NCBI GenBank assembly: GCA_013289825.1
Contig: JABCZF010000027.1
Coordinates: 1 to 64,000, forward strand
Direction: 5' to 3'
Length of the DNA stretch: 64,000 bases
From: Acidobacteriota bacterium
Lineage (GTDB): Bacteria > Acidobacteriota > Terriglobia > Acidiferrales > UBA7541
Part shown: positions 43,022 to 52,290 of the stretch, piece by piece
Position numbering within the stretch: the stretch's first letter is position 1
Layout: the number at the start of each line of letters is the position of its first letter
Notes under the pieces: model-generated
Seen by the model: only the letters and a program-made list of their open reading frames with translations
What the model was told of the DNA's origin: nothing
Database searches by the model: none
Program-made: the position numbers and the translations under genes

Positions 43022-45187
43022 ATGGACCGAGACGCCAAAGCAGCAGGGCCCGCTTTTTCAGACGAGACGGCGGACACTCCGCCAATTTCGCCGCCACTGG
43101 CGCGTCGCGAGCCCGTCGAAACAGTTTTGCACGGCGACCGGCGGGTGGACCATTACGCCTGGCTGCGCCAGAAAGAGAACCCCGAGGTTATCGCCTATCT
43201 TGAAGCGGAGAACGCTTATGCCGATCGGATCTTGCGGCCTACAGAAACTTTTCAGGAAAGGCTCTACGAGGAAATGCTGGGACGGATTCTTCAGACGGAC
43301 CTGTCTTTTCCCTACCGGCTCCGCGATTATCTGTATTTCACTTGCACGGAGGAAGGCAAGCAGTATCCGACGCACTGCCGGCGCGTCGACGCTCTCGGTT
43401 CTCTGGACGAGATACTTCTGGACCTAAATCGCCTGGCGGCGGGCCACTCTTTTTTGGCGCTCGGGGTTTTCGACGTTAGCCATGACAACCAGCTTCTCGC
43501 CTATGCGCTGGACACGACGGGATTTCGGCAATACACGCTGCACATCAAGAACCTGTGGAACGGTGCGGTCTTTCCGGAGGCCATTGAGCGCGTGACAAGC
43601 GCGGTTTGGGCGGCGGACCATCGCACCATCTTCTATACCGTCGAACACGCAACTACAAAACGATCTTACCGGCTCTATCGCCACTCAGCTGGCTCCGCTG
43701 AGCCAGACACGTTGATTTATGAAGAGACCGACGAACGCTTTCGCATCGAGATTGAGCGTACCCGCAGTGGCGCGTTTCTTCTGCTGGTGATAACGAGTCA
43801 CACGGCCAGCGAAGTGCGGTTTCTGCCTGCGGGACAGCCCAACGGCGAATTCCGCGTCATCGCTGCCCGCGAAGCGGACCATGAGTATTACGTGGACCAT
43901 CACCCGAATCCGCTTACGCGGGAGCCTCGCAGTCGAAACCCGGAGGACACCGGCGGCTACTTCTTCATTCGTACCAATTCGGAAGGGCGGACGTTTCGGC
44001 TGGTGTGTGCGCCAGCCACGGACCCGCAGCGCGCCAAGTGGCGGCAAATTATCGCCAATCGCCGGGACGTGATGATCTCTGGTGCTGATGTGTTTCGAAC
44101 GCACATCGTTTTATCGGAGCGCGAAGGCGGGCTACCCTATCTCCGTATTGTGGATCTCGACGTCCAGGCGCCCGATGCGCTCTCCGCTTCTCACCGTATC
44201 GAATTCCGAGAACCTGCTTACAACGCGTCCATCGGAAACAATCCCGAATTCGATGCGTCTTTTGTTCGCTACCAATATGAATCCTTCGTCGCGCCGCGTT
44301 CCGTGTTCGACTACGTTGTGCGTACTCGCGAAAGCGTGCTTCAGAAGGTGCAGACGGTGCTGGGCGGCTACGACGCCTCGCAATATGTCAGCGAGCGGCT
44401 GCACGCCGCCACCGCGGACGGCGTGCGTGTTCCCGTCTCGCTTGTCTATCGTCGAGATACGCCGCTCGATGGCACCGCCCCGTTGCTGCTTTACGGCTAT
44501 GGGAGTTACGGCCACTCCGTCGCCGTGAATTTCAGTTCGAACCGCGTGAGCTTGCTCGATCGCGGCGTGATTTATGCTGTCGCGCATGTCCGCGGCGGCG
44601 GGGAACTCGGTAAGCCGTGGCACGACGCCGGGCGCCTGCGCCAGAAGCGCCACACGTTTACGGATTTTATTGCCTCGGCCGAGCACCTCATCGCGCGGCG
44701 CTACACGGCGTCAGAAGGCCTGGTAATTGAAGGCGGGAGCGCCGGTGGTCTGCTGATGGGCGCGGCTGCGAATATGCGGCCGGAACTTTTTCGCATGGTG
44801 ATCAGCCACGTGCCGTTCGTCGATGTGCTGAATACCATGCTTGACGCTTCGCTGCCGCTGACCGTCGGAGAATATGAGGAATGGGGCGATCCGCGCACCA
44901 AGGAAGATTATTTCTACATGAAAAGCTATTGTCCGTATACCAATCTTGAAGCCAAGCCTTACCCCGCGATGCTTGTAAAAACCGGCTTGAACGACAGCCA
45001 AGTCATGTATTGGGAGCCGGCGAAATATGTGGCCAAGCTGCGCACCCTGAAAGCTGATACGAACGCGCTGCTGTTGAAAACGAACATGGGCGCGGGACAC
45101 GGCGGGGCGTCGGGCCGTTACGATTATTTGCGGGAGATCGCGCTGGATTATGCTTTTCTTCTAACCGAACTGGGAATCCGCAAATGA
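43022..45187 (+). CDS. oligopeptidase B-type prolyl oligopeptidase-family peptidase
   Basis: The 721-residue serine peptidase cuts short peptides after basic residues if it behaves like oligopeptidase B. The seven-blade propeller gate covers about residues 60-430 and has the family entry DHYAWLRQKENPEVIAYLEAEN shape at its start. The C-terminal alpha/beta hydrolase has the nucleophile in EGGSAGGLLMGA, the Asp in TGLNDSQVMYWEP and the His in NMGAGHGGASGRYD. There is no signal peptide, so it is cytosolic. It stands alone on the plus strand, divergent from the CYTH gene. The length fits oligopeptidase B (about 690-720). Confidence 0.93.
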   Translation: MDRDAKAAGPAFSDETADTPPISPPLARREPVETVLHGDRRVDHYAWLRQKENPEVIAYLEAENAYADRILRPTETFQERLYEEMLGRILQTDLSFPYRLRDYLYFTCTEEGKQYPTHCRRVDALGSLDEILLDLNRLAAGHSFLALGVFDVSHDNQLLAYALDTTGFRQYTLHIKNLWNGAVFPEAIERVTSAVWAADHRTIFYTVEHATTKRSYRLYRHSAGSAEPDTLIYEETDERFRIEIERTRSGAFLLLVITSHTASEVRFLPAGQPNGEFRVIAAREADHEYYVDHHPNPLTREPRSRNPEDTGGYFFIRTNSEGRTFRLVCAPATDPQRAKWRQIIANRRDVMISGADVFRTHIVLSEREGGLPYLRIVDLDVQAPDALSASHRIEFREPAYNASIGNNPEFDASFVRYQYESFVAPRSVFDYVVRTRESVLQKVQTVLGGYDASQYVSERLHAATADGVRVPVSLVYRRDTPLDGTAPLLLYGYGSYGHSVAVNFSSNRVSLLDRGVIYAVAHVRGGGELGKPWHDAGRLRQKRHTFTDFIASAEHLIARRYTASEGLVIEGGSAGGLLMGAAANMRPELFRMVISHVPFVDVLNTMLDASLPLTVGEYEEWGDPRTKEDYFYMKSYCPYTNLEAKPYPAMLVKTGLNDSQVMYWEPAKYVAKLRTLKADTNALLLKTNMGAGHGGASGRYDYLREIALDYAFLLTELGIRK

Positions 45188-45228
45188 GTACCGCCCACAA
45201 TTCGCAATGGACGGCGTCCCTGGTTGGA

Positions 45229-45248
45229 GGCGCACAGCGGGCTGCGCC
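45229..45248. repeat. imperfect REP-like palindrome before mutS
   Basis: The palindrome GGCGC-(AC)-AGC-GG-GCT-GCGCC, with a 2-nt bulge, is followed by CCTACA, the mirror of the TGTAGGGG that precedes the palindrome at 29643. It occupies the 131-bp gap between the oligopeptidase gene and mutS. Confidence 0.4.
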
Positions 45249-45318
45249 CCTACAGGCGAGCCTCGCGCTGGCGCGCGTGGCTGTGTTTTTGCTTGCGCGG
45301 AACTCCGTTGGCTGAGCC

Positions 45319-48057
45319 ATGAGCGATCCGACCTCGCCTCTGATGCAGCAGTATCACGCGATCAAGACGCGCTACCCGCACGCGTTATTGCTGTTCCGCC
45401 TCGGCGATTTTTACGAGCTGTTCTACGAAGACGCAATGCTGGCTTCGCGCGAACTGCAAATCACTTTGACCTCGCGCAACCGCGAAAAGGGCCAGCCCAT
45501 TCCCATGTGCGGAGTCCCTTATCACGCCGCGGATGGCTACATTGCGCGGTTGATACGCGGCGGCTTTAAGGTTGCCATTTGCGATCAGCTGGAACTGCCT
45601 GGCCCAGGCAAAAAGCTGGTGCGTCGAGAGGTCGTCCGAGTCATCACCCCCGGCACGGCCACGGACGTTTCGGTTCTTGACGCTCGCGAAAACAATTATT
45701 TGGCTTCAGTCGCGACAGATCTTTCCGGTTCGCCGGTTGGCCTTGCGTTCGTGGATCTGTCCACTGGCGAATTCCAGTGCACAGAATTTTCCGGGGCCGA
45801 TGCGGACGAGGCTCTGCGCGACGAGTTACAGCTTCTGCACCCGCGGGAAACGCTTCTTCCACGGCCGCAGCAGCTTTTTGAAACCGCGAAAACTTCGCTT
45901 CTCGAAGGCGCTGGAGGCGTCGAAAGCCGGCTTGAAGATTGGATCTTTCAGCGCGATTATGCGGGTCGGATTTTACGAGAACAGTTTGGCGTCGCGGAAC
46001 TCACGGGCTTCGGTCTCGACGATCACCCCCAAGCGCTATGCGCGGCCGGCGCTATCGTTCACTACTTGCGGGAAAATGCCGCCCGTGGCCCGGACACGGG
46101 CATGGGTTCCACCAGTACCCAGCCGCCGAGCGTTGAAGCGCTCCAGCATCTGGATCGCGTGCGCTATTACGAACAGCACAAAACGCTCGTGCTCGATCCC
46201 GTCTCGGTCCGCAACCTCGAGCTCATGACCCCGATCTTTACCGAGGAATCTTCCCGAAGCGGACCGGTGACTCTTGTGGCCGCTCTTGACCTGACCGTCA
46301 CCGGCATGGGCGCGCGTCTGTTGCGCTCTTGGATTCTGCGCCCACTGATCGATCGCGACGCCATCGAAGCGCGCCTGGCTTCTGTTGCGCACCTCCTGCA
46401 GCAAACCATGGTTCGCGGGGAGATTCGAAAAGAACTGCGCGGCATACAGGACCTCGAACGCCTCACGAGCCGCATCACGCTAGGTTTGGCGGCGCCTCGC
46501 GAACTCGTGGCGCTGCGAAAATCGCTGGGCCAGCTTCCGGTGCTCAAGAACTTTTTGACGCCGCCTCCGGTCGGTGGCAGCGCGTTGCTTCGCCAACTGC
46601 ACGGCGAGCTTGATGAACTGACCGACGTGCGCGAGCGGCTCGAACGCGCCATCGCCGACGAACCTCCCGCTCTCGCTAGCGATCCCGGAATCATCCGCAG
46701 CGGTTACGACGGCGAACTGGATGAGCTTCGCAACCTCAGCCAGCACAGCAAACAAATTATCGCCGCGATGGAAGACCGCGAGCGCAAGCGCACCGGCATC
46801 GCATCGCTGAAGATTCGCTTTAATCAAATCTTTGGGTACTACATGGAGATTTCTAAGCCCAATCTCCATCTCGCACCCGCCGACTACGAGCGCAAACAGA
46901 CCCTGGTAAACGCTGAACGGTTCACTTCTCCCGAACTGAAAGAGTATGAGCGCAAGATTCTCGCGGCGGACGAGCGCATTCTCGAGATCGAGCGCCAGCT
47001 GTTCATCGAGGTGCGCTCCAGCATTGCCGCCCAGGCTGCGCGCCTTCGCCGCACGGCTGCCGCCGTCGCACAGCTCGACTTGCTCACTTCCTTTGCGAAG
47101 CTGGCAGCCGACCGCGGCTACGCGCGCCCCGAATTCAACGCGACCGGAGAGCTGCTAATCGTCGGCGGCCGTCATCCGGTCATCGAAGAACTTCTCCGCC
47201 AGCGCGGCGAGCGCTTCGTTCCAAACGATCTTTGCTTCGACCCAGGCCGCCAGCAGCTTCTGCTTATCACTGGCCCGAACATGGGCGGTAAATCCACGTA
47301 TCTTCGGCAAGGCGCGCTGATTGTTTTGATGGCGCAAATGGGCTCGTTCGTTCCCGCTCGTTCCGCCAAGCTGCCCATCACCGACCGCATCTTCACGCGC
47401 ATCGGCGCAAGCGATAATCTTGCCCGCGGCCGCTCTACCTTTCTGGTGGAGATGAGCGAAGTCGCCGCCATCCTGCATCACGCCACACCATCGAGTCTTG
47501 TTCTTCTCGATGAAGTCGGCCGCGGCACGGCAACGTTTGACGGCCTTTCCATCGCTTGGGCGGTCGTCGAGCATCTGCAGAAGCACACGCGCGCGCGCAC
47601 GCTTTTTGCCACGCATTATCACGAACTCACCGAGCTCGCCGATCTGCTCACCGGCGTGCAAAACGTGCACGTCTCGGTCAGGGAAACGCCCAACGAAATT
47701 GTTTTTCTGCGCCGCGTCGAGCCCGGCAGCGCCAACAAGAGTTATGGCATTGAAGTCGCTCGCCTCGCCGGCCTCCCGCGCAGCGTCATCGAGCGCGCCC
47801 GCGAAGTTCTGAAAAAACACGAGCAGAGCGAGCATGCCCTCAGCGAAACACTCTCTCCCGGCACACGCGATGAATCATTGGCCGGTATGGCCGATGCCTT
47901 GGCCGCTTCTCCACCCCGGCGCAACGGCCACCAGGAGGTTCTCTTCACCGCGCTCGACCGTGCCGTCCTCGACAAACTCCGCGACGCCGACCTCGACCAG
48001 CTCAAGCCCCTCGAGGCCTTAAACCTTCTCGCCGAACTCAAAAAGCAGATCTTGTAG
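45319..48057 (+). CDS. mutS: DNA mismatch repair protein MutS
   Basis: The 912-residue ATPase recognises base mismatches. The N-terminal mismatch-binding domain has LLFRLGDFYELFYEDA (the Phe-x-Glu wedge type) and ITLTSRNREKGQPIPMCGVP. Connector, lever and clamp domains follow. The ATPase domain has the Walker A segment LLITGPNMGGKSTYLRQ, then DNLARGRSTFLVEM, and Walker B LVLLDEVGRGTATFDG. The helix-turn-helix dimer region contains YGIEVARLAGLP. A C-terminal tail ends ALNLLAELKKQIL. mutL is not in the window. It follows a REP-like palindrome and lies upstream of anmK on the same strand. Confidence 0.97.
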   Translation: MSDPTSPLMQQYHAIKTRYPHALLLFRLGDFYELFYEDAMLASRELQITLTSRNREKGQPIPMCGVPYHAADGYIARLIRGGFKVAICDQLELPGPGKKLVRREVVRVITPGTATDVSVLDARENNYLASVATDLSGSPVGLAFVDLSTGEFQCTEFSGADADEALRDELQLLHPRETLLPRPQQLFETAKTSLLEGAGGVESRLEDWIFQRDYAGRILREQFGVAELTGFGLDDHPQALCAAGAIVHYLRENAARGPDTGMGSTSTQPPSVEALQHLDRVRYYEQHKTLVLDPVSVRNLELMTPIFTEESSRSGPVTLVAALDLTVTGMGARLLRSWILRPLIDRDAIEARLASVAHLLQQTMVRGEIRKELRGIQDLERLTSRITLGLAAPRELVALRKSLGQLPVLKNFLTPPPVGGSALLRQLHGELDELTDVRERLERAIADEPPALASDPGIIRSGYDGELDELRNLSQHSKQIIAAMEDRERKRTGIASLKIRFNQIFGYYMEISKPNLHLAPADYERKQTLVNAERFTSPELKEYERKILAADERILEIERQLFIEVRSSIAAQAARLRRTAAAVAQLDLLTSFAKLAADRGYARPEFNATGELLIVGGRHPVIEELLRQRGERFVPNDLCFDPGRQQLLLITGPNMGGKSTYLRQGALIVLMAQMGSFVPARSAKLPITDRIFTRIGASDNLARGRSTFLVEMSEVAAILHHATPSSLVLLDEVGRGTATFDGLSIAWAVVEHLQKHTRARTLFATHYHELTELADLLTGVQNVHVSVRETPNEIVFLRRVEPGSANKSYGIEVARLAGLPRSVIERAREVLKKHEQSEHALSETLSPGTRDESLAGMADALAASPPRRNGHQEVLFTALDRAVLDKLRDADLDQLKPLEALNLLAELKKQIL

Positions 48058-48233
48058 TATGAACCAGGTGCAACTTCCTGTTTTTGTGAGACGCAATCCT
48101 TGCCGAGAGGTGATGCGCCGTTTTTTCGGCTCATTGGATCCAATATGCTCCGCCGTTCAGCCGAAGGGGCAGTCCGGAAATGGCTGGGAGAGACTCGAAC
48201 GACGTTACTGGGCCCGTCCTCACCTTGGCCGAG

Positions 48234-48297
48234 TTCACTCTTTATCTCCGTCCTTCTCGGTCCGCTCTGTGTTCTCGGTGTTCTCTGTGTTTAAATC
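48234..48297. repeat. CACAGAG-type dispersed repeat, copy A
   Basis: A low-complexity stretch on the plus strand runs through GCTCTGTGTTCTCGGTG and TTCTCTGTGTTTAAAT. Read on the minus strand it is a chain of AACACAGAG/AACACCGAG units. It ends 12 nt before the anmK start. Related copies lie at 59571, 60445 and 63050. Confidence 0.55.
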
Positions 48298-48309
48298 CAA
48301 TCACACACG

Positions 48310-49542
48310 ATGGCAACCAAACCGATGCTTGTTCTCGGTCTGATGTCCGGCACCTCCGCTGACGGCATCAACGTTGCGCTCGCGCGCATCTCTGGCGCAC
48401 CGCCACACCTCGATCCACGACTTCTCGGCCATACCTCGATCAGGTTTCCTGCCGCGTTGCGCAAGGAAATTCTTCGCGTCGCCGAGCAACACTCCTTCAC
48501 CGCCGGTGAACTCAGTCAGTTGACTTTTCGCTTGGGAGAAGTGTTCGCCGAAGCCGCGGTCGCCGCTTGTCGACGATTCCGCGTTTCCACCAAGCGCATC
48601 GCGCTCATTGGCAGCCACGGCCAAACCGTTTTTCATCAGGGAAAGCCCGCGCCCTATCTCGGCCGGCCCACCGCCTCTACTTTACAAATCGGCGAGCCGT
48701 CGATCATCGCCGCGCGCACCGGCATCAACACGGTGGGTGATTTTCGCCCGGCCGATATCGCTCTCGGCGGCCAAGGCGCGCCGCTGGTCCCTTACGCCGA
48801 CTATCTTCTCTATCGCGACGAGAAACTCGGCCGCGTTTCGCTCAATCTCGGCGGCATCGCCAACATCACCGTCATTCCCGCTTCGGCCAGGCCAGCGGAT
48901 GTCATGGCCTTCGATACCGGCCCCGCCAACATGCTCATCGACGCGCTGGTCTCGCACTTCACTCGCGGCCGTCAGCGCTTCGACAAAGACGCCCACCTCG
49001 CACAAACCGGCCGCGCCATCCCCGCGCTTCTCGATGAACTGATGCGCGATCCCTATCTAAAGCTCGCCCCGCCAAAATCCACCGGCCGCGAATACTATGG
49101 CCACTCTTTCTTGACGAAAGTTCTGGCCCTCGGCAAAAACCATCACGCCAAACCTGCCGACCTCATTCGCGCCGCCACAATGTTCACCGCGCTTTCCGTC
49201 GTCGATGCCCTGAACCGCTTCGTCCTCCCCAAAACCAAAATCCATCAACTCATCGTCTCCGGCGGCGGCGCACATAATCCTCTTCTCGTAGCGCAACTGT
49301 TCGCCGCGGTAGGTGCAGGGGGGCAATACGTTGCGCCCCATCGCGGCAAGACTGCTGCTTCGTCGAAGATCGAAGTCCTCCCTTCTTCCCGTTTAGGCAT
49401 CCCGGAAGACGCCAAAGAAGCCTTCGCCTTCGCCCTCCTAGCCTATGAAACGTGGCATCGCCGCCCCAGCAATCTCCCCAGCGCCACCGGCGCGCGCGCC
49501 CCCGCCATTCTCGGTAAAATCTCCTATGCCCCGCCGCAATAG
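48310..49542 (+). CDS. anmK: anhydro-N-acetylmuramic acid kinase
   Basis: AnmK phosphorylates and opens 1,6-anhydroMurNAc recovered from cell-wall turnover, yielding MurNAc-6-phosphate for peptidoglycan recycling. The 410-residue protein starts with the family phosphate loop (LVLGLMSGTSADGINVAL). It continues with IGSHGQTVFHQ, FRPADIALGGQGAPLVPYAD, LNLGGIANITVIP, MAFDTGPANMLID and IVSGGGAHNPLL. Its stop lies 17 nt inside the next gene's start, so it is coupled to a peptide-binding lipoprotein. No MurQ etherase gene is present in the window. Confidence 0.95.
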   Translation: MATKPMLVLGLMSGTSADGINVALARISGAPPHLDPRLLGHTSIRFPAALRKEILRVAEQHSFTAGELSQLTFRLGEVFAEAAVAACRRFRVSTKRIALIGSHGQTVFHQGKPAPYLGRPTASTLQIGEPSIIAARTGINTVGDFRPADIALGGQGAPLVPYADYLLYRDEKLGRVSLNLGGIANITVIPASARPADVMAFDTGPANMLIDALVSHFTRGRQRFDKDAHLAQTGRAIPALLDELMRDPYLKLAPPKSTGREYYGHSFLTKVLALGKNHHAKPADLIRAATMFTALSVVDALNRFVLPKTKIHQLIVSGGGAHNPLLVAQLFAAVGAGGQYVAPHRGKTAASSKIEVLPSSRLGIPEDAKEAFAFALLAYETWHRRPSNLPSATGARAPAILGKISYAPPQ

Positions 49543-51106
49543 CGCCCGTTCTTCTCCGGGCCCTCCGGGTCTGCTCGGTGCTCTCGGCCTTGCATTGCTT
49601 CTCTTTCTGTTCGACGGCTGCGGGCGTCACAACAATAACGATCCCTCGTCCCTAACCTTTCTCATCGAATCCAACCCCACCAATCTCGACCCGCGTTTCG
49701 CCACAGACTCGCAATCCCAAAAAATCGATGGCCTGCTCTTCAGCAGCCTACTGGAACGCGATGATCAGATGAATTTCCACGGCGACCTGGCCGACTCTTG
49801 GACCACGCCCGACGCGCTCACGTACACTTTCCATCTTCGCCCCGGCGCCCATTTCCATGACGGCCGCCCGCTGGCCGCCGCTGACGTCAAAGCCACTTTC
49901 GACTCCATCCTCAACCCCGCCACTCATTCGCCCAAGCGCGGCGCTTTCCGCATGGTCACCACCATCGACGCTCCGGACGCCGCCACGGTCATCTTTCATC
50001 TCAGCGAGCCGTACGCCTCATTCCTCTGGAATCTCGCACGCCCCGCCGTGGGAATCGTCCCGTACGACGCCGGCCCCGATTTCTCGCGCCATCCAGTCGG
50101 CTCCGGCCCATTTCGGTTCCTTTCGCAATCCCAAGACGAAGAAGTCATCGTCGAGCGCAATCCTGACTACTTTCGCGGCGCCGCGCAAATCGCCCGCGTC
50201 CGTTTTCGCGTTGTCCCTGACGCCGTGGTCCGCGCTCTAGAACTTCGGAAAGGCTCCGCTGACCTGGAGATGAGTTCCCTTTCGCCGGATATGATCCCCG
50301 TGCTCGCGCGGCAGTCGGGCCTTGCTGTTACACAGCGTCCAGGCACAAATTTTGGCTATCTGGGCTTCAATCTCGAAGATCTGATTCTCGCCAAACGCGA
50401 AGTCCGTCAGGCCCTGGCCTTCGCCACGGATCGCGACGCACTCATTCGTTATCTGCTTCGCGGACAAGCACGCATCGCCAGCGGCATTCTCCCGCCCAAT
50501 CACTGGGCCTATGAACCAAATGTCCGGCAGTACACGCTCGATCCCGCTCGCGCGGAAAAAATTCTCGACGCCGCGGGTTTCCCTCGCCAGCAAGGCGGCA
50601 CGCGTTTCCACCTCACACTGAAAACCTCCACCGAAGAGCAAGCCCGCCTCATCGGCGCAGTCCTTCAAGAGCAGTGGCGCCGCGTTGGTGTCGATCTCGA
50701 ACTGCGCCCTTTGGAGCTCGCCACGCTTCTTTCCGACGCCGCCAGAGGAAATTTTCAGCTCACCTATTCGCGCTGGGTCGGCGCCAACAACGACCCAGAC
50801 GTCTTCGAGTTTGTTTTCTCTTCGAAGCGCTTCCCGCCCGACGGTGCCAACCGCGGACACTATCGCAACGCGAGCGTTGACGCGCTAGTCGATCAAATTC
50901 GAACCGAAGCGGTTCGCGAAAAAAGGAAGGCACTCTGCGGCAAAATTCAAAAGATCCTTGCGGACGATCTGCCCTACTTGCCGCTCTGGTTCACCGACGT
51001 CGTCTCCGTCCATCGGCGCTCACTCGGCGATCTCCCACTATCCCCCACTGGCGACTTCGACTTCCTATATTCAGCAAAAGCCCCAATAGATAATGCTGCG
51101 CATTAA
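49526..51106 (+). CDS. ABC transporter substrate-binding lipoprotein, peptide/oligopeptide family (SBP_bac_5)
   Basis: The 526-residue exported protein is a DppA/OppA/MppA-type solute receptor. The start MPRRNSARS leads into a hydrophobic segment (LLGALGLALLLFLFDGC) ending in a lipobox-like Cys, so it is probably lipid-anchored. The SBP_5 body is visible as LDPRFATDSQSQ, LADSWTTPDALTYTFHLRPGAHFHDG, RHPVGSGPFRF and LAFATDRDALIRY. It overlaps the anmK end by 17 nt. MppA-like proteins bind murein peptides, so a role in murein peptide recovery with AnmK is an inference. No permease or ATPase gene adjoins it. Confidence 0.9.
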   Translation: MPRRNSARSSPGPPGLLGALGLALLLFLFDGCGRHNNNDPSSLTFLIESNPTNLDPRFATDSQSQKIDGLLFSSLLERDDQMNFHGDLADSWTTPDALTYTFHLRPGAHFHDGRPLAAADVKATFDSILNPATHSPKRGAFRMVTTIDAPDAATVIFHLSEPYASFLWNLARPAVGIVPYDAGPDFSRHPVGSGPFRFLSQSQDEEVIVERNPDYFRGAAQIARVRFRVVPDAVVRALELRKGSADLEMSSLSPDMIPVLARQSGLAVTQRPGTNFGYLGFNLEDLILAKREVRQALAFATDRDALIRYLLRGQARIASGILPPNHWAYEPNVRQYTLDPARAEKILDAAGFPRQQGGTRFHLTLKTSTEEQARLIGAVLQEQWRRVGVDLELRPLELATLLSDAARGNFQLTYSRWVGANNDPDVFEFVFSSKRFPPDGANRGHYRNASVDALVDQIRTEAVREKRKALCGKIQKILADDLPYLPLWFTDVVSVHRRSLGDLPLSPTGDFDFLYSAKAPIDNAAH

Positions 51107-51413
51107 GGCCTAACGCTGATGTGCATTTCTGCGGCGATCGGTTTGTCCTCCCTCGTCCAATAGGGCAACTTAGGAAAACAGGCCGTTGCAAGCCACTCAG
51201 CGGTCAAGGCGCTCCCCAACTGAATTTTAAAAGTGTAATTTCCGGGCTTGTTCACTAAGTCCCTCACAACAAATTCATCAGCCGTGCCGAAGAACATGTG
51301 GGGATTCAGCCTCATGAATTCACTCATGTCGACTGGCTTTGGCGGTGCTGGACGGCCGCGAATGTAGAGGCTAGCAACAAGCCGCAAAGGAATAGTGGTG
51401 GCTGCATGTTCAT
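51103..51413 (-). pseudogene. small secreted protein gene broken by a single-base frameshift
   Basis: An ATG at 51413 opens a signal-peptide-like sequence (MNMQPPLFLCGLLLASTFAA) that runs into a TGA in its own frame. The neighbouring frame continues as a plausible soluble domain (MSEFMRLNPHMFFGTADEFV, VNKPGNYTFKIQLGSALTA, AEMHISVRP) to a stop at 51103. The two halves differ by one base, with the break around 51340-51370. They join into a secreted protein of roughly 100 residues of unknown function. It lies 20 nt after the threonylcarbamoyl-AMP synthase gene. A sequencing or assembly error is as likely as a real mutation. Confidence 0.55.
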
Positions 51414-51432
51414 AAATCGCTGCCCGTGATTC

Positions 51433-52122
51433 CTACTTCAGCGCCTTCTCGATTTCCGCCACGGGAATGGCACCCTCCCGAATAATCTTCCACGATCCCC
51501 CATGGACATGAACAATGGTCGACCCCAGCAACGCGCCAGTTTCTCCACCATCCAGAATCAGTGGCAGCCGCCCGCCGAGCTGCTTCATCAGCTGCTCCGC
51601 GTTCGAGCACGACGGAAATCCCGAGATGTTCGCGCTGGTTCCGGTGATCGGTCCGTCAAACTCGTCGATCAACCTCCTCGCTACATCGCTCTTCGGCCAG
51701 CGCAACGCCACTTTTCCCGTGTTGGCCGTCACTTTCAGCGGCAAACGGTTCGCTGCATCCACGACCAGTGTCAGCGCTCCCGGCCAGAATTCCTGCGCCA
51801 ACCGCAAAAAATTCTGCGGCACTTCGCGCGCGAGTTGCATGGCTTGTTCCAGCGACCGCACCAATATCGGTAGCGCACGCGTCTCCGGACGCCCTTTCAC
51901 TCTGTAAATTTCATCCACTGCGGCAAGATTAAACGGATCGGCAGCCAACCCGTAAAACGTGTCGGTAGGGATAGCGACGACACTTCCCCGGCTAAGAAAG
52001 CTAGCTGCGTAACGCAGCACTTCCGCTTCCGGGTTTTGCGCATTCACGCGCAACAGTTCTGCCGGCAACTCTTTGGCCTTTGGCGAAGCCGCAATCTTGT
52101 CCGCTGGGCGCTTCGCCCACAT
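51433..52122 (-). CDS. L-threonylcarbamoyladenylate synthase (Sua5/YwlC/TsaC type)
   Basis: This enzyme makes threonylcarbamoyl-AMP from threonine, bicarbonate and ATP for the t6A37 modification of ANN-decoding tRNAs. The 229-residue protein has the YrdC core from [18 protein letters not shown] through [40 protein letters not shown] and the conserved [12 protein letters not shown]. The short C-terminus (about 30 residues after the core) makes it nearer TsaC/YwlC than full-length Sua5. It is divergent from the LLM oxidoreductase gene and followed by a small broken gene. Confidence 0.93.
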   Translation of the reverse strand: MWAKRPADKIAASPKAKELPAELLRVNAQNPEAEVLRYAASFLSRGSVVAIPTDTFYGLAADPFNLAAVDEIYRVKGRPETRALPILVRSLEQAMQLAREVPQNFLRLAQEFWPGALTLVVDAANRLPLKVTANTGKVALRWPKSDVARRLIDEFDGPITGTSANISGFPSCSNAEQLMKQLGGRLPLILDGGETGALLGSTIVHVHGGSWKIIREGAIPVAEIEKALK

Positions 52123-52290
52123 TTGAATTCAATTGGGGGACGCTACCATACCCCTCTAGCGCATGCAATAAGAGCCTGCCGGAAGGTCCACCTGGCCGCC
52201 TCAAAACGTGCTGGGCGCACCGTCCGTGCCCCGCACGCCGTCAAGATTCCTGGCCGTAACTTGAGCCCTCGACAGGGCATCCAATTAGAG

